Numbered from the stretch's first letter, positions 28,406-38,115 are shown. The stretch is 64,000 nt of DNA from Leptolyngbya sp. SIO1E4 (GCA_010672825.2 JAAHFU020000001.1:1798001-1862000), one strand, 5' to 3'. A program made the numbers and translations. The notes: generated by a model from the sequence alone, not told the origin.

Positions 28406-29374
28406 TTACCTCTGTAGGCGTTGACGCCATTGCCTGACTAAACTTTGCAGAGGAGTTGTTAGCCAGTCATCGTATTGAGGATATACGGGCAGCCTAGAAC
28501 TTAATCTCCACCCAGCAGGTTTTAGGAGTTCAGCCAGGGATTTTTCCGTGGGATGAGGATAATCAGGGTTGACTTCATCGATAGGGCTTAGCCCTCCGAG
28601 ATCTCTGGCTCCATTGGCGATCGCAGCAATAATATACCCTTCTGCTGTGACCAGATTCGGCGGAATTTGGAGAACAATTTCTTGGGGTAAGTAGGCACGG
28701 GCGGTTTGAACAAAATGCGCTAGCTCATCGGCTGGAAAGGGATTTCTAACTTCTGTTTGATGGGTACCTGGCTGGTAAGGTTGCAAAATAACCTCTTGAA
28801 TATGTCCCCATTGACGGTGACAATCCGCGATCGCTAACAGAGTGTCAATACGGTCTTGAATAGACTCGCCAATCCCCAACAGTAACCCTGTCGTAAATGG
28901 AATTTTTAGTTTTCCAGCCTGTTCTAACTGCTGTAAGCGCACGGCAGGGACTTTACTGGGGGCATGACGGTGCACACCCGTTAAAAGGTGGGGTGTGACC
29001 TGCTCAAGCATTAACCCCATAGACACATTGACCTGTTTTAACTGAGCCATTTCGGAGGAGCTGAGGGGGCCCACATTGGTATGGGGCAAAAAACCCATCT
29101 GGAGTGCTAATTGGCAGATGTCATAGATCCGCTGTAGCCAAGCTGACCGACGAGGACTCTGAGGGTGAACTTCTCCACTGAGAACAAGGATCTCAATCAC
29201 GCCATGCAGGCTAGCTGCCTGTAGTCGCTCCTTAGCTTCTCCCAGAGACATCCATTCATCAGCGTGAGGATTGACCCGAAAGTTGCAATAACGACATCGA
29301 TTAAAGCATTCATAAGTAGGAACCAACGTCAGTGCAGGACTATACGTGATCTCTTCATATTCCAGTACTGCCAT
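28406..29374 (-). CDS. cofG: 7,8-didemethyl-8-hydroxy-5-deazariboflavin synthase subunit CofG
   Basis: The 322-residue product is a radical-SAM enzyme with the cluster motif C23-x3-C27-x2-C30 (CFNRCRYC) and the family's VPTYECFNRC surroundings. It also has GVHRHAPSK, LLLGIGES and LGGLSPIDEVNPD. With CofH it builds the deazaflavin chromophore Fo from tyrosine and a flavin precursor; in cyanobacteria Fo serves as antenna in DNA photolyase. cofH is not in view. The gene is read divergently from psbA and convergently to the KaiB-domain gene. Confidence 0.93.
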   Translation of the reverse strand: MAVLEYEEITYSPALTLVPTYECFNRCRYCNFRVNPHADEWMSLGEAKERLQAASLHGVIEILVLSGEVHPQSPRRSAWLQRIYDICQLALQMGFLPHTNVGPLSSSEMAQLKQVNVSMGLMLEQVTPHLLTGVHRHAPSKVPAVRLQQLEQAGKLKIPFTTGLLLGIGESIQDRIDTLLAIADCHRQWGHIQEVILQPYQPGTHQTEVRNPFPADELAHFVQTARAYLPQEIVLQIPPNLVTAEGYIIAAIANGARDLGGLSPIDEVNPDYPHPTEKSLAELLKPAGWRLSSRLPVYPQYDDWLTTPLQSLVRQWRQRLQR

Positions 29375-29729
29375 TGCTGCTTGATGACCTCTCCAAGGAG
29401 GTACAACGAAAAATGAGAAAGTGCCTTTTCAGATGCACCTTTTCTCAGAAAGCTTAACGGATCTAGACGTCTCCCATTACAACAGGCAAACCTTTTTGCA
29501 GACAGAGAAATATGAGCTGTCGTTCTAGCATCTGCCTGATGCTTTACCTAGATCGCCGCAACTCCTATCATTTAAGGGATATACCGACGTGAAAGACCAA
29601 GCTCAAAATGGTCGCCTTACCTGAGATCGCTTTACAAAACTCAGTCTTTTCGTTAATATTAGATACACAGGGGTTTACGTCCTGTAAATTTCTGTATCCA
29701 TAACAATCCTGAAAAAGGAATCATTCATC
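29375..29729. other. psbA upstream region
   Basis: The 355-bp gap between cofG and psbA holds the psbA promoter near its right end and, presumably, the divergent cofG promoter. It is AT-rich close to psbA. No further gene is seen. Confidence 0.6.
29631..29659 (+). promoter_or_regulatory. Predicted psbA promoter
   Basis: A -35 element TTTACA (29631-29636) and a -10-like TAATAT (29654-29659) are 17 bases apart, about 70 bases ahead of the psbA ATG. Just before the ATG is an AAAAGGAA ribosome site. The spacing is right but the -10 is weak. Confidence 0.55.
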
Positions 29730-30791
29730 ATGACGACTACACTACAGCGGCGCGAAAGCGCCACCCTGTGGGAGCAGTTTTGTCAGTGGGTGACCAGCAC
29801 CGAGAACCGCCTGTATGTGGGCTGGTTCGGCGTGCTGATGATCCCCACCCTGCTGGCAGCCACTGCTTGCTACGTGATTGCTTTCGTAGCAGCTCCCCCC
29901 GTCGACATCGACGGCATCCGTGAGCCCGTTGCAGGCTCCTTGATGTACGGCAACAACATCATCTCCGGTGCTGTTGTGCCGTCCTCCAACGCCATTGGTC
30001 TGCACTTCTACCCCATCTGGGAAGCCGCTTCCCTCGATGAGTGGTTGTACAACGGTGGTCCCTACCAGTTCGTGATCTTCCACTTCCTGGTTGGCGTCTT
30101 CTGCTACATGGGTCGTGAGTGGGAACTCTCCTACCGTCTCGGCATGCGTCCTTGGATTTGTGTCGCATACTCCGCCCCCGTGGCAGCAGCTTCTGCTGTG
30201 TTCTTGATCTATCCCTTGGGTCAGGGTTCCTTCTCTGACGGCATGCCGCTGGGCATCTCCGGCACCTTCAACTTCATGTTGGTGTTCCAGGCAGAGCACA
30301 ACATTCTGATGCACCCCTTCCACATGATGGGTGTAGCAGCAGTGTTCGGCGGTTCCTTGTTCTCCGCCATGCACGGTTCTTTGGTGACCTCCTCCTTGGT
30401 GCGTGAGACCACCGAGAACGAGTCTCAGAACTACGGCTACAAGTTTGGTCAAGAGGAAGAGACCTACAACATCGTGGCAGCTCACGGCTACTTTGGTCGC
30501 CTGATCTTCCAATATGCGTCCTTCAACAACAGCCGTTCCTTGCACTTCTTCTTGGGTGCATGGCCTGTAATCGGCATCTGGTTCACCGCTCTGGGCATCA
30601 GCACCATGGCGTTCAACCTGAATGGGTTTAACTTCAACCAGTCCGTCCTGGATTCTCAGGGTCGTGTGATTGGCACCTGGGCTGACGTGATCAACCGCGC
30701 CAACCTGGGGATGGAAGTGATGCATGAGCGTAATGCTCACAACTTCCCGCTCGACCTGGCTGCTGCTGAGGCTCCCGAAATCATCGGCTAG
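29730..30791 (+). CDS. psbA: Photosystem II D1 protein, Glu130 (high-light type)
   Basis: The 353-residue product is a full D1 protein. Residue 130 is Glu (MGREWEL), the form usually linked to high-light D1 copies in cyanobacteria. The donor and metal ligands are kept, including the C-terminal [13 protein letters not shown] that ends the mature protein at residue 344. The tail after that point is only nine residues (AAEAPEIIG), while the usual cyanobacterial tail is sixteen; CtpA cuts it off. D1 binds P680, pheophytin, QB and the manganese cluster. It is a single-gene transcript with its own promoter and a strong terminator. Codon use is strongly biased, as expected for a very highly expressed gene. 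Confidence 0.99.
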   Translation: MTTTLQRRESATLWEQFCQWVTSTENRLYVGWFGVLMIPTLLAATACYVIAFVAAPPVDIDGIREPVAGSLMYGNNIISGAVVPSSNAIGLHFYPIWEAASLDEWLYNGGPYQFVIFHFLVGVFCYMGREWELSYRLGMRPWICVAYSAPVAAASAVFLIYPLGQGSFSDGMPLGISGTFNFMLVFQAEHNILMHPFHMMGVAAVFGGSLFSAMHGSLVTSSLVRETTENESQNYGYKFGQEEETYNIVAAHGYFGRLIFQYASFNNSRSLHFFLGAWPVIGIWFTALGISTMAFNLNGFNFNQSVLDSQGRVIGTWADVINRANLGMEVMHERNAHNFPLDLAAAEAPEIIG

Positions 30792-30820
30792 TCCTAGCAT
30801 CCAGCTAGTTTGACAAAGAG

Positions 30821-30848
30821 AGCGCCCCTGCACAGGGGCGCTTTTTTA
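30821..30848 (+). terminator. psbA rho-independent terminator
   Basis: A ten-base-pair GC-rich stem (AGCGCCCCTG / CAGGGGCGCT) with a two-base gap between arms is followed by TTTTTTA, 30 bases after the psbA stop. Confidence 0.92.
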
Positions 30849-30924
30849 TTTGCTGTTTTCCCTCTGAATGTCCTACCTTTGACGGTAATCTCGTTTAGCT
30901 GATGTAGACGTCTGGCCTCATTCA

Positions 30925-31731
30925 ATGTCTCGCCGCTCTCTGAAACGTGTCCGTCGTAATCTGTTTTGGTTTTCTCTTTTGCTGCTGGTGTGGTTGCTAT
31001 GCAGTGGGCAAGCTGCTGCTGGAGTCTTGAGCGATCGCTTGGCTGCTTTCCCAAACTGGACAGGGAAACCCCCAACTCAAACCTCTCAGGGAGATTTAAC
31101 CTATCCTGACTGGTTAGCTGGAACGTGGAACATGACGAGTACGTTAGAAGAGCTCTTAGCCCCTTTAGCCCCTGATTTAATCACACCTGGTTTCGACAGT
31201 AACCAATCCATGCTCAATCAGCCGGTGACCTGCAAGGTACGATTCGAACCCAGAATCACCTCTATGACTAAGAGCTTTCTCTTACAGCCACGCTTAGCAC
31301 AAGAAGAAATTGTGGCCGATCGCGCTTTTAATGGGTTAAGTCTGGCCAGAGCTTATTTAGGGGAACAAACCGTTAAAGCTGTTAAAGTTGACCCCCATAA
31401 TCCCAATCGGCAGCTAACTATTTTGCAGGGCGATCGCCAACTAGAATCGACTGTGATTGGGCGTGCAGTAGAGGTCGCGTCTGATCAAGACTTTGTGACG
31501 ACAGAAGTTTTTCAGCAGGTTTTTCGTGGCGCAGAAAGCCCTTATTTTAACGAAGTAGAAACGACGACGGCTTACCATAACCTAGACGGTAATGATCCTG
31601 CTATTGAGGCAGATCAAATAACTGCGATTTACCTGTCGCCACAAGATGCAGACTATTTCAAGGCACCCAATCAACCGATAGCGCTCTACCGCTATCGGTT
31701 AGAGTTTACACCGATATTTCCCGCTGCTTAA
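30925..31731 (+). CDS. DUF6816-like lumenal protein
   Basis: The 268-residue product has a basic start and a signal sequence (residues 10-33: NLFWFSLLLLVWLLCSGQAAAG) with a probable AAA-G cut. The mature part reads YPDWLAGTWNMTSTL and is beta-rich, like a lipocalin-type barrel; I link it to the DUF6816 family shared by cyanobacteria and plastids, with moderate certainty. It is likely exported to the thylakoid lumen or periplasm. Function is unknown. The stop overlaps that of the convergent asnB by four bases. Confidence 0.8.
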   Translation: MSRRSLKRVRRNLFWFSLLLLVWLLCSGQAAAGVLSDRLAAFPNWTGKPPTQTSQGDLTYPDWLAGTWNMTSTLEELLAPLAPDLITPGFDSNQSMLNQPVTCKVRFEPRITSMTKSFLLQPRLAQEEIVADRAFNGLSLARAYLGEQTVKAVKVDPHNPNRQLTILQGDRQLESTVIGRAVEVASDQDFVTTEVFQQVFRGAESPYFNEVETTTAYHNLDGNDPAIEADQITAIYLSPQDADYFKAPNQPIALYRYRLEFTPIFPAA

Positions 31732-33764
31732 AGATTGGCTGCTGGCACCTTCTGAGTTGACCACTGGCAATTGTGAGCCTGGGTCTGAGCCAGTTTAGTC
31801 ACGTCGGTAGCCACAAAGTGATGGTGCAAAATTTGGACACTCAGTAAATGATTAATGAGCGCATCAAGCTGGACTCGTTCTGAACCTGGCGTAGTCTCAT
31901 CTCCATGACGCTGGAGGATTGTTTGCACAGCTTCTGCATCTAGCAGGCCAGTTTGGTCAATTTGGTCTTGGGACAAGTAGGTGTCAGCTAGAGAGCGCAT
32001 GGCTTGCTGCTTTACAGTGTCAGTATGAGAAGGTGGGGCCATAAAGGCAAACTTTTGCCGCCTATATAGGGTCTCGGGCAGCAATTCTCGCATCGTTTCT
32101 CGCAGAATGTATTTGTCTTGCCGACCGCGTAGACGCATGGATGGAGGCAGGGTCACAGCAAATTCTACGAGCGGGTGATCGAGAAATGCTGGGCGGGCTT
32201 CCAGGGAATTGGCCATATCCACCCGATCTCCAGCCCATCCCAGCACTTGAGATTCAAATTGAGTTTTGATCCACACATATTGGGCCTTGTCTAATGGATG
32301 ACGATCACCCAGCTGTTCTGGGTTTAGGGCGGCTGCCAAGGCTCGACCCGGTTCATAACTGCTCAAGACGACCCGATGATGAGGATGTAGCAAGGCCGGC
32401 ACATGGGCAGCAGACGACAGCCAAGACTGCAAACAGCTGGGTGTAAACCCTACCAGCGCTGTCAATGCAGGATCATTCAGTGGTTGTTCTGCGAGCAGAT
32501 TGCCCTTAAAGAGACGATTACTGGCTGCCAACCAGGCCTCTAAGTCAGCACGTTCTGCAGGGGAGGCGCCCTCCATGCCATAGCGAATCATATCGAGTCG
32601 CAGTTGAGGATACCCTGCAAATAACTCATCAGACCCTTCGCCAGTGACGACAACTTTGTAACCTGAATCCCGCACATGCTGGCTCATGAGCAGCTTGGCA
32701 ACGGTAAACGTGTTGTAAATACTGCGTTCGGTATGCCAGATAGTCCTTGCAAAGTGATCGTAAAGTTGGGTGCCCTTAATGGACAGAATATCTTGGTCAG
32801 CCCCTACGGTTTTTGCCATTTCACGGGCGATCGCAGTTTCATCGTAATCGCTGTCATCAAACCCAATGGTGAAAGCTTTGACAGGTGATTGTTGACAGGC
32901 TGCCGCCACCCCCAAGATTGAGCAAGAGTCAATACCGCCTGAGAGGTAGCAGGCAACCGGAACATCAGCCTCTAATCGGAGTTGGATTGCCTCGACAAAA
33001 TAATGGCGGAGCGCTTCGATATAGTCTGTTTCTGTCAGGTGCAGGTTGCGGTCTCCCTCATTGGGGAAGTCAAGATCCCAATATTGCTCAGTCTGAATAT
33101 TGAGCCTCCCCTCCCGTCGCTGAACAATCACCTTTTGTCCAGGTTCAACAGCATAGATGCCCTCAAAGCAGGTGGTTCCCGGCACCATCGTTTGCATCAG
33201 CTGATGGTAGAGCCCCTCAGATGAAAATCGGGCCTGTACAGCAGGATGCGCCAAAATAACTTTGATCTCTGACCCGAATACCAAACCTGCTGGAATTCGG
33301 GTCCAATAGAGGGGTTTAATGCCAAAGCGATCGCGCACGAGGCTTAACCGATCAGACCGCCGTTCGTAGAGGGCAAAGGCAAATTCTCCACGCAGACAGG
33401 GCAACGCTCCATCTAACCCAAATCGTTCGGTCAAATGGAGGACTAATTCTGTGTCACTCTTGGTCTGAAACCGATATCCCCTTGAGGTGAGGTCAGCCCG
33501 TAGACGTTTGTAATCATAAAACTCACCATTCTGGGTAATTAAGTATTGGCCATTCGCAGATAGAAAGGGCTGGCGACCCCGCTCTGGATCTAGATCAATA
33601 ATAGATAGTCGAGCATGGGTAAACCCTACAGCGCGATCGCTGAGAATACGATACCCAAACCCGTCTGGGCCCCGGTGATGCTGAATGGCTGCCATGCCCA
33701 CTAATACGTCGGGGGAAACGGGGTATCTCGGATCTGCGTACATTACTCCACCAATTCCGCACAT
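31728..33764 (-). CDS. asnB: Asparagine synthase (glutamine-hydrolysing)
   Basis: From the ATG at 33764 the 678-residue product begins CGIGGVMY, which puts the catalytic cysteine at position 2; an upstream ATG at 33779 would bury it and is rejected. The N-terminal class-II glutaminase domain shows RGPDGFGY and NGEFYDY. The synthetase domain has the PPi motif SGGIDSCSI and later EGSDELFAGYP. The enzyme makes asparagine from aspartate, glutamine and ATP. The C-terminus matches asnB-type proteins of cyanobacterial length. The gene ends four bases inside the convergent upstream gene. Confidence 0.93.
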   Translation of the reverse strand: MCGIGGVMYADPRYPVSPDVLVGMAAIQHHRGPDGFGYRILSDRAVGFTHARLSIIDLDPERGRQPFLSANGQYLITQNGEFYDYKRLRADLTSRGYRFQTKSDTELVLHLTERFGLDGALPCLRGEFAFALYERRSDRLSLVRDRFGIKPLYWTRIPAGLVFGSEIKVILAHPAVQARFSSEGLYHQLMQTMVPGTTCFEGIYAVEPGQKVIVQRREGRLNIQTEQYWDLDFPNEGDRNLHLTETDYIEALRHYFVEAIQLRLEADVPVACYLSGGIDSCSILGVAAACQQSPVKAFTIGFDDSDYDETAIAREMAKTVGADQDILSIKGTQLYDHFARTIWHTERSIYNTFTVAKLLMSQHVRDSGYKVVVTGEGSDELFAGYPQLRLDMIRYGMEGASPAERADLEAWLAASNRLFKGNLLAEQPLNDPALTALVGFTPSCLQSWLSSAAHVPALLHPHHRVVLSSYEPGRALAAALNPEQLGDRHPLDKAQYVWIKTQFESQVLGWAGDRVDMANSLEARPAFLDHPLVEFAVTLPPSMRLRGRQDKYILRETMRELLPETLYRRQKFAFMAPPSHTDTVKQQAMRSLADTYLSQDQIDQTGLLDAEAVQTILQRHGDETTPGSERVQLDALINHLLSVQILHHHFVATDVTKLAQTQAHNCQWSTQKVPAANL

Positions 33765-34110
33765 CACGTTTCTCCCCATTTTTTGCTAGTTCAGAGGTGC
33801 ATCCTAATATGCAGGGTGACGCAGATCTGAGAGTTCTTCAAGAAATCTGAAGCCTATCAGGCTTGAAGTCATGATCTCATCATGTTTGCGTTTGCAAGCG
33901 CAGTAGAAACAATTGAAATGGCGTGAAAACTGATGGCGCAAACATGGTTGCTCTATCCAGCATTTACCTTATCTAGGCAAATGTTCAATTAAAGAGAGAA
34001 GTAAAAAAAGAAGCCTAGTAGCTCAAAACTACTAGACTTCTAGCTATACTCGACTCGCAGTCAAAACCGCGTTAAGTCAGTGTTGATGTCACCCTGATGA
34101 AACCTCAAAC
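33765..34110. other. Intergenic region with a terminator
   Basis: The 346-bp stretch holds the asnB promoter region and, at its other end, a strong terminator for the PEP-CTERM gene (listed separately). No gene was seen in the remainder. Confidence 0.6.
34002..34040 (-). terminator. Terminator of the PEP-CTERM gene
   Basis: In the minus sense a twelve-pair stem (GAAGTCTAGTAG with CTACTAGGCTTC, one G-T pair) is followed at once by a run of seven T. Confidence 0.85.
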
Positions 34111-34974
34111 CTATGCGCGATTAGCCTGCTTACGGCGAATCACAGTGCCTACAACACCCAGACCAAGCAGTGCTAGAGCACTACCAGGCTCAGGAACGTC
34201 AGCAGTTTCAGTATCTGTTAAACCCTTCACTGCAATCACAACGTCGTTGTAGTCCTTATCACCACCACCGTAGATGTCTTCGTAAGCCAACACCAGGAAT
34301 TCACCATACTGGTAGGTAGTCACATGCTGCAGGCCATCACCATTGCGAGTGCTGTCAGCGCTCAACCCGTCAAAGACCTTGCTGTGAGGGTTGCGCAGGA
34401 AGAAGTTAACGGTGTCCCCAGCAGCGACATCTCCAACCATGTAACCCTGACCCAGCGCTAGAGGGCCGTCTCCGTTAGAGAGAATACTGTTTTGAGAGGA
34501 AACGTCGCTCCAAACAACCTCAACATCGTCATTCCAGAAATCGAGCAGACCGCTATTTCCTGACGCTGTGGGTGAGGCGGTAGAATACCCAAACTGGTTA
34601 CGGTAGCCTGCGCCTTCGTTGATGAAAAATACCTCAACGTCGCGAGCACCCGCTTCCCAAGTGAGGTCGCTGACATCTAGAGCGACCAATTCGTCGAGCT
34701 TAGCACCGTCTGTGCCATAAGCAGCTCTTTCATTGTTGACAGAGGAATTAATGGCCAACCAATCGTCGAAGGAGAGGCCATAATCGGAAGCTTGGCTGTC
34801 ATAAGCGTTCAGGACGCTAGTGTAGCTATCACCATACTGACTATCGTTGGGGTCTAACTGCAGCAAATTTGTTGCTTGTTGAGAGAGAGTCGCGGCGCTA
34901 GCGGTAGAAGGAGCAGCGATTGCAACCACCGCTGCAATCGCAGACAGCCCTAGAGTAGACATGTGACGTTTCAT
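34111..34974 (-). CDS. PEP-CTERM sorted protein with DUF4114-like domain
   Basis: The 287-residue product has a signal peptide (residues 5-28, cut near ASA), a middle domain with VEVFFINEGAGY and a calcium-type DKDYNDVVIAV motif as in DUF4114, and a C-terminal PEP-CTERM sorting tail: PEPGSALALLGLGVVG followed by a basic end (IRRKQANRA). Such proteins are processed by an exosortase-type system and go to the cell surface or the extracellular matrix. The gene stands alone with its own terminator. Confidence 0.9.
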   Translation of the reverse strand: MKRHMSTLGLSAIAAVVAIAAPSTASAATLSQQATNLLQLDPNDSQYGDSYTSVLNAYDSQASDYGLSFDDWLAINSSVNNERAAYGTDGAKLDELVALDVSDLTWEAGARDVEVFFINEGAGYRNQFGYSTASPTASGNSGLLDFWNDDVEVVWSDVSSQNSILSNGDGPLALGQGYMVGDVAAGDTVNFFLRNPHSKVFDGLSADSTRNGDGLQHVTTYQYGEFLVLAYEDIYGGGDKDYNDVVIAVKGLTDTETADVPEPGSALALLGLGVVGTVIRRKQANRA

Positions 34975-35789
34975 GGAAGTGATCTCCTAAGCAGCGTTTG
35001 GGCCTAGCAAAAAGCTTGTGTTTTCTTACACTCTTAGTATTGGCGATCTGTTTCCAAACGCTAACAGTAGATTCTCTACTCTTGGATTGCCTTTGTTTTT
35101 AGGTGTTTAGCGCAATTTTTACTCGATTTTCACAAACCCCTGACTGCCGTGATTCTCATCCTCGTAGAACCGCGTATGGCGTATTAATTATTACTTTTAA
35201 TACGCAATTTGCGAAGGAAATTTCTGCTTTTTTCTCAGTATTTCACCTGATGTTAGGCGCATTTCTGCGATCGCCAACCCGATTATTTCATCGCTCCCTT
35301 GCATCCCAGCAGTCATCAGTGGCGTCTGTTCTTTGACAGACAAAAATCGGGGGGTGCATCCGCCATCGGGAGAGCCCACTGGAAAGTTAGGCTGCTTGCT
35401 CTCTTGGGAGTGCGATCGCGAATGGGAAGATTTGAAGTCTGAAGAGAGGGGTCTTGATTTTTGAAGGGCTCTGATTGGGCGTTCATCAACCTCTGTGGGC
35501 ACCAGCGTCTTTCCCAGAGCGGCGTCCGAATTGCTAAGAGTAGTCCAGGTAAAAATCATCCCGTAATAGGAACCGGGTTTCTACAAAGCCTAACCAGAGA
35601 ATGGCTGGGGTTTCAGAGAAACCAGGCTCCTGGACGATTGATTCTTTGGAGCACTCTAAGAGGCTGTACCCAGCACCTTATTTTCGAAGTGTGACAGCAG
35701 GGTTAGGGAATCGTAAGCTTGGTGACAGAATTTAACGCCTAAAAATTTTAAAAATTTATTTAATAACTGATAATTCAGGATAGGGGTTC
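34975..35789. other. Long intergenic region
   Basis: The 815-bp region holds the divergent promoters of the PEP-CTERM gene and the DUF1028 gene. Open frames at about 35103-35336 and 35461-35694 are short, lack ribosome sites and look non-coding. One inverted repeat at 35568-35631 is noted separately. A stretch with HIP1 and purine-rich sequence near 35400-35460 has no clear role. Confidence 0.6.
35568..35631. repeat. Inverted repeat AGGAACCGGGTTTCT / AGAAACCAGGCTCCT
   Basis: Two 15-base arms match at 13 positions in opposite sense, with 34 bases between them. Similar GAAACC/GGTTTC hairpins are common in cyanobacterial intergenic DNA. It may form a stem in RNA or be a small repeat element. 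Confidence 0.55.
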
Positions 35790-36506
35790 ATGACATTCTC
35801 TATCGTTGCTTGGGATCCGCACACTGGGATGACGGGCGTGGCTGTTGCAACGAAGCATCTAGCAGTCGGGGCCTTGGTTCCCCATGCAAAAGCAGGGGTG
35901 GGCGCGATCGCGACGCAGGCCCAGACCAACCCTTTGTTAGGCATTTGGGGGCTGCGGCTACTAGAAAGCCGCATGAATGCTGAAGCCGATCGGCTAAGCA
36001 TTCCGGTCGATACCGTGTTGGATATGCTCCTGCAAAATGATGATGATCGCAGCCAGCGCCAAGTCCACCTGGTCGATCATCAAGGGCATACAGCTGCTTG
36101 GACAGGGCAACACTGCGTTGATTGGGCAGGGCACTTAACCTTTCCCCATTTTTCAGTAGCGGGCAACATGCTGAGAGGGGAAAAGACGCTGCTGGCCATG
36201 GCTGATGCGTATCAAACTAGCCAGTCCATCAGTTTTTCTGAGCGGCTGCTCCGGGCGTTAGAAGCCGGAGATGCGGCAGGGGGAGACAAGCGCGGTCGCC
36301 AGTCTGCCGCTCTGTATGTGGTTAAAGACGAAGTCTACCCTCACCTTGATTTGCGAGTTGATAACCACACCAACCCCATTGCAGAACTGCGAACCCTTTT
36401 TTCAGAAGCCCATAAGGACTACTATCAGTCTTTCCGACAAACGATGCCTGCGAATCAGCAGTTGCAGTTTAAGGTTGAACCCATCTGGCTGCGCAAAGTG
36501 GTTTAA
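35790..36506 (+). CDS. DUF1028 family protein (Ntn-hydrolase-like)
   Basis: The 238-residue product starts TFSIVAWDPHTGMTGVAVATKHLAVG (shown here in part) and continues with GAIATQAQTNPLLG and VAGNMLRGE, the pattern of DUF1028. The family has a fold related to N-terminal nucleophile hydrolases and is thought to be an amidase or peptidase of unknown substrate. There is no signal peptide. A 50-bp dispersed repeat follows the gene by 20 bases. Confidence 0.9.
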   Translation: MTFSIVAWDPHTGMTGVAVATKHLAVGALVPHAKAGVGAIATQAQTNPLLGIWGLRLLESRMNAEADRLSIPVDTVLDMLLQNDDDRSQRQVHLVDHQGHTAAWTGQHCVDWAGHLTFPHFSVAGNMLRGEKTLLAMADAYQTSQSISFSERLLRALEAGDAAGGDKRGRQSAALYVVKDEVYPHLDLRVDNHTNPIAELRTLFSEAHKDYYQSFRQTMPANQQLQFKVEPIWLRKVV

Positions 36507-36525
36507 GGAGATGTCTGGCTTCGAG

Positions 36526-36575
36526 CTGTAGCCTTGTTCAGTTGAGTCCAGCACAGCTGGGCTAAGACAGGGTCT
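36526..36575 (+). repeat. 50-bp dispersed intergenic repeat, copy B
   Basis: It aligns without gaps to copy A (3957-4006) and the reverse complement of copy C (22984-23033). It starts 20 bases after the stop of the DUF1028 gene and ends in GACAGGGTCT like copy A. Confidence 0.75.
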
Positions 36576-36678
36576 GCTTTATCCGCATACAAACCGCTAC
36601 AGGGCCGTGGAATTTTCTGAGGTAACCAGAGGGTAGAGACGCGATGGATGGCTTCTCTACCCGGTGCTAGGTATTGGC

Positions 36679-38115
36679 TTATGCAGATTTGGCATTCCGT
36701 GGGGGGATAGCCTCGCCTTTATAGAACTTCTGCTCTAGCTTCCCTAGCCATAGCCAAAGAGCGCCTGCGGTCAAAGGAATGCCTGTCAGGAGAGCACCAG
36801 CCAGTACCGGTAGCCCTGGGAAGGAACCAGACAGAGCAACCACCAAGGGAATGAGAGACCACGCGATCGCACTGATCACCAACGTGCCAGTTCGAATCTG
36901 TTGGAGGCGTCGCAGTGCTGACCGACAGCTTTTGCAGTGTTTGGTGTGGGAATGGTAGCGATCAAGCAGCGCCTCCGTAGACAATTCTGGAGGAAGGGGC
37001 TGCCCTGGAAAAGGATCCGCGGCAAATTCACTAATCCACTTACGGAAGGCAATGACGTAGCGATCGGCTTGGGTCGGCAGGTAACAGGTTTGGGCGTAGG
37101 ATCGATTCTCCTCGGAAGACGCTGTCCCAACGCCAGCTTTTTCAAGCAGTCTTTCCTGGATGTGTAAAAAGATTTGATCGTCTTCTAACACACGATTATT
37201 GCCAATGTGGCTGGCCCATTGAGGCGTCAGCTTGATGAAAAAGCCAGGCAGCTTAGAGGAAAACTTGAAGGGAAACCGGGCAAATAGGCGGCATTCTCCT
37301 TTGCGGATAGGGGTTGCATAAACCGCTGTCAATGTACGCCCAAACTGCTTGGATGTGAGATCGTGATACATCAGCGATGGAGCGACAAAGGTGGTGTACT
37401 GGGTACCTAACTGCCCTTTACGTGGCCCCTCTGGCCAGATGCCGCGAAAGCCTTGCTTGCCGGACTCTAGAACTTCCATTTCCATGGGCGCAGCATTTTC
37501 ACGTTTGCCAACCGTTTTGTGATGGGTGTAAGGAATATGGCTGGCATCCAGGACGTTCTCTAACAGCGTCAGCGCGTCGTAGGGCAAATCGCGGAAGGTG
37601 TTAAGGATGACCCAGCCATCGGGCTCTGTTTCTACAGGCTGAATGGTGGGAATGGGTACCTGGGCTGCATTCTCAGTTTTGCCAGGATACACAAAGAGAA
37701 GTCCTTGATGCACGGCTGTTGGCATGGAGGTGGCACAGGCCCGCTGCGATAGAGCAGCCTCGCCTTTAGCCGCCTGTTGTGGGATGTGTTCACACGCGCC
37801 GTCGCCCGCAAATGCCCAGCCGTGATACGGGCACTCCAACAGGCCAGCCTCGTTGACGCGCCCCTCCGATAGGGGGGCCAGACGATGGGGACACTGATCG
37901 GCAAAGACACGCCAGGATTCAGCGTGTGGATCCCACCAAATCACGATGTCCTGCTCCAACAGGGTAAAGCGCGTGGGTCGAGTTTTGTCCAGGTCTTCAA
38001 CATAATGGACAGGGTGCCACGCTTCAGCCCAGTCAAAGTAACTGGGATCTGAGCCGCCAGTGGCAAGAGGGTTTTGAGACAGTTGGGGCGCGATCGCGTC
38101 TTTGATAGCCGTCAT
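36679..38115 (-). CDS. Rieske oxygenase, pheophorbide a oxygenase / Tic55-like
   Basis: The 478-residue product has a Rieske cluster site of C75-x-H77 (CPHR) and C95-x2-H98 (CPYHGW), then a mononuclear iron region with NVLDASHIPYTHHKT. Near the end a redox-type CKSC motif (HTKHCKSCR) is followed by two membrane helices. This layout is that of the PaO/LLS1/Tic55/CAO-like family, which oxygenates chlorophyll breakdown products or related substrates in thylakoid and envelope membranes. Electrons usually come from ferredoxin. The substrate cannot be told from sequence. Confidence 0.9.
   Translation of the reverse strand: MTAIKDAIAPQLSQNPLATGGSDPSYFDWAEAWHPVHYVEDLDKTRPTRFTLLEQDIVIWWDPHAESWRVFADQCPHRLAPLSEGRVNEAGLLECPYHGWAFAGDGACEHIPQQAAKGEAALSQRACATSMPTAVHQGLLFVYPGKTENAAQVPIPTIQPVETEPDGWVILNTFRDLPYDALTLLENVLDASHIPYTHHKTVGKRENAAPMEMEVLESGKQGFRGIWPEGPRKGQLGTQYTTFVAPSLMYHDLTSKQFGRTLTAVYATPIRKGECRLFARFPFKFSSKLPGFFIKLTPQWASHIGNNRVLEDDQIFLHIQERLLEKAGVGTASSEENRSYAQTCYLPTQADRYVIAFRKWISEFAADPFPGQPLPPELSTEALLDRYHSHTKHCKSCRSALRRLQQIRTGTLVISAIAWSLIPLVVALSGSFPGLPVLAGALLTGIPLTAGALWLWLGKLEQKFYKGEAIPPRNAKSA

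Noticed and set aside
29742-30833. A 363-codon open frame antisense to psbA
   Set aside because: It is a side effect of the strong codon bias of psbA; the product is His/Gly/Val-rich and unlike any protein.
31225-31260. GATTCGAACC resembling a tRNA T-arm
   Set aside because: It lies inside a conserved coding region and no acceptor, D or anticodon stem fits around it.
35103-35694. Two short plus-strand frames in the long intergenic region
   Set aside because: No ribosome site, no protein-like composition and no neighbours that support them.
36885-36905. AGTTCGAATCT resembling a tRNA T-loop
   Set aside because: It is within the Rieske gene and no cloverleaf can be drawn.
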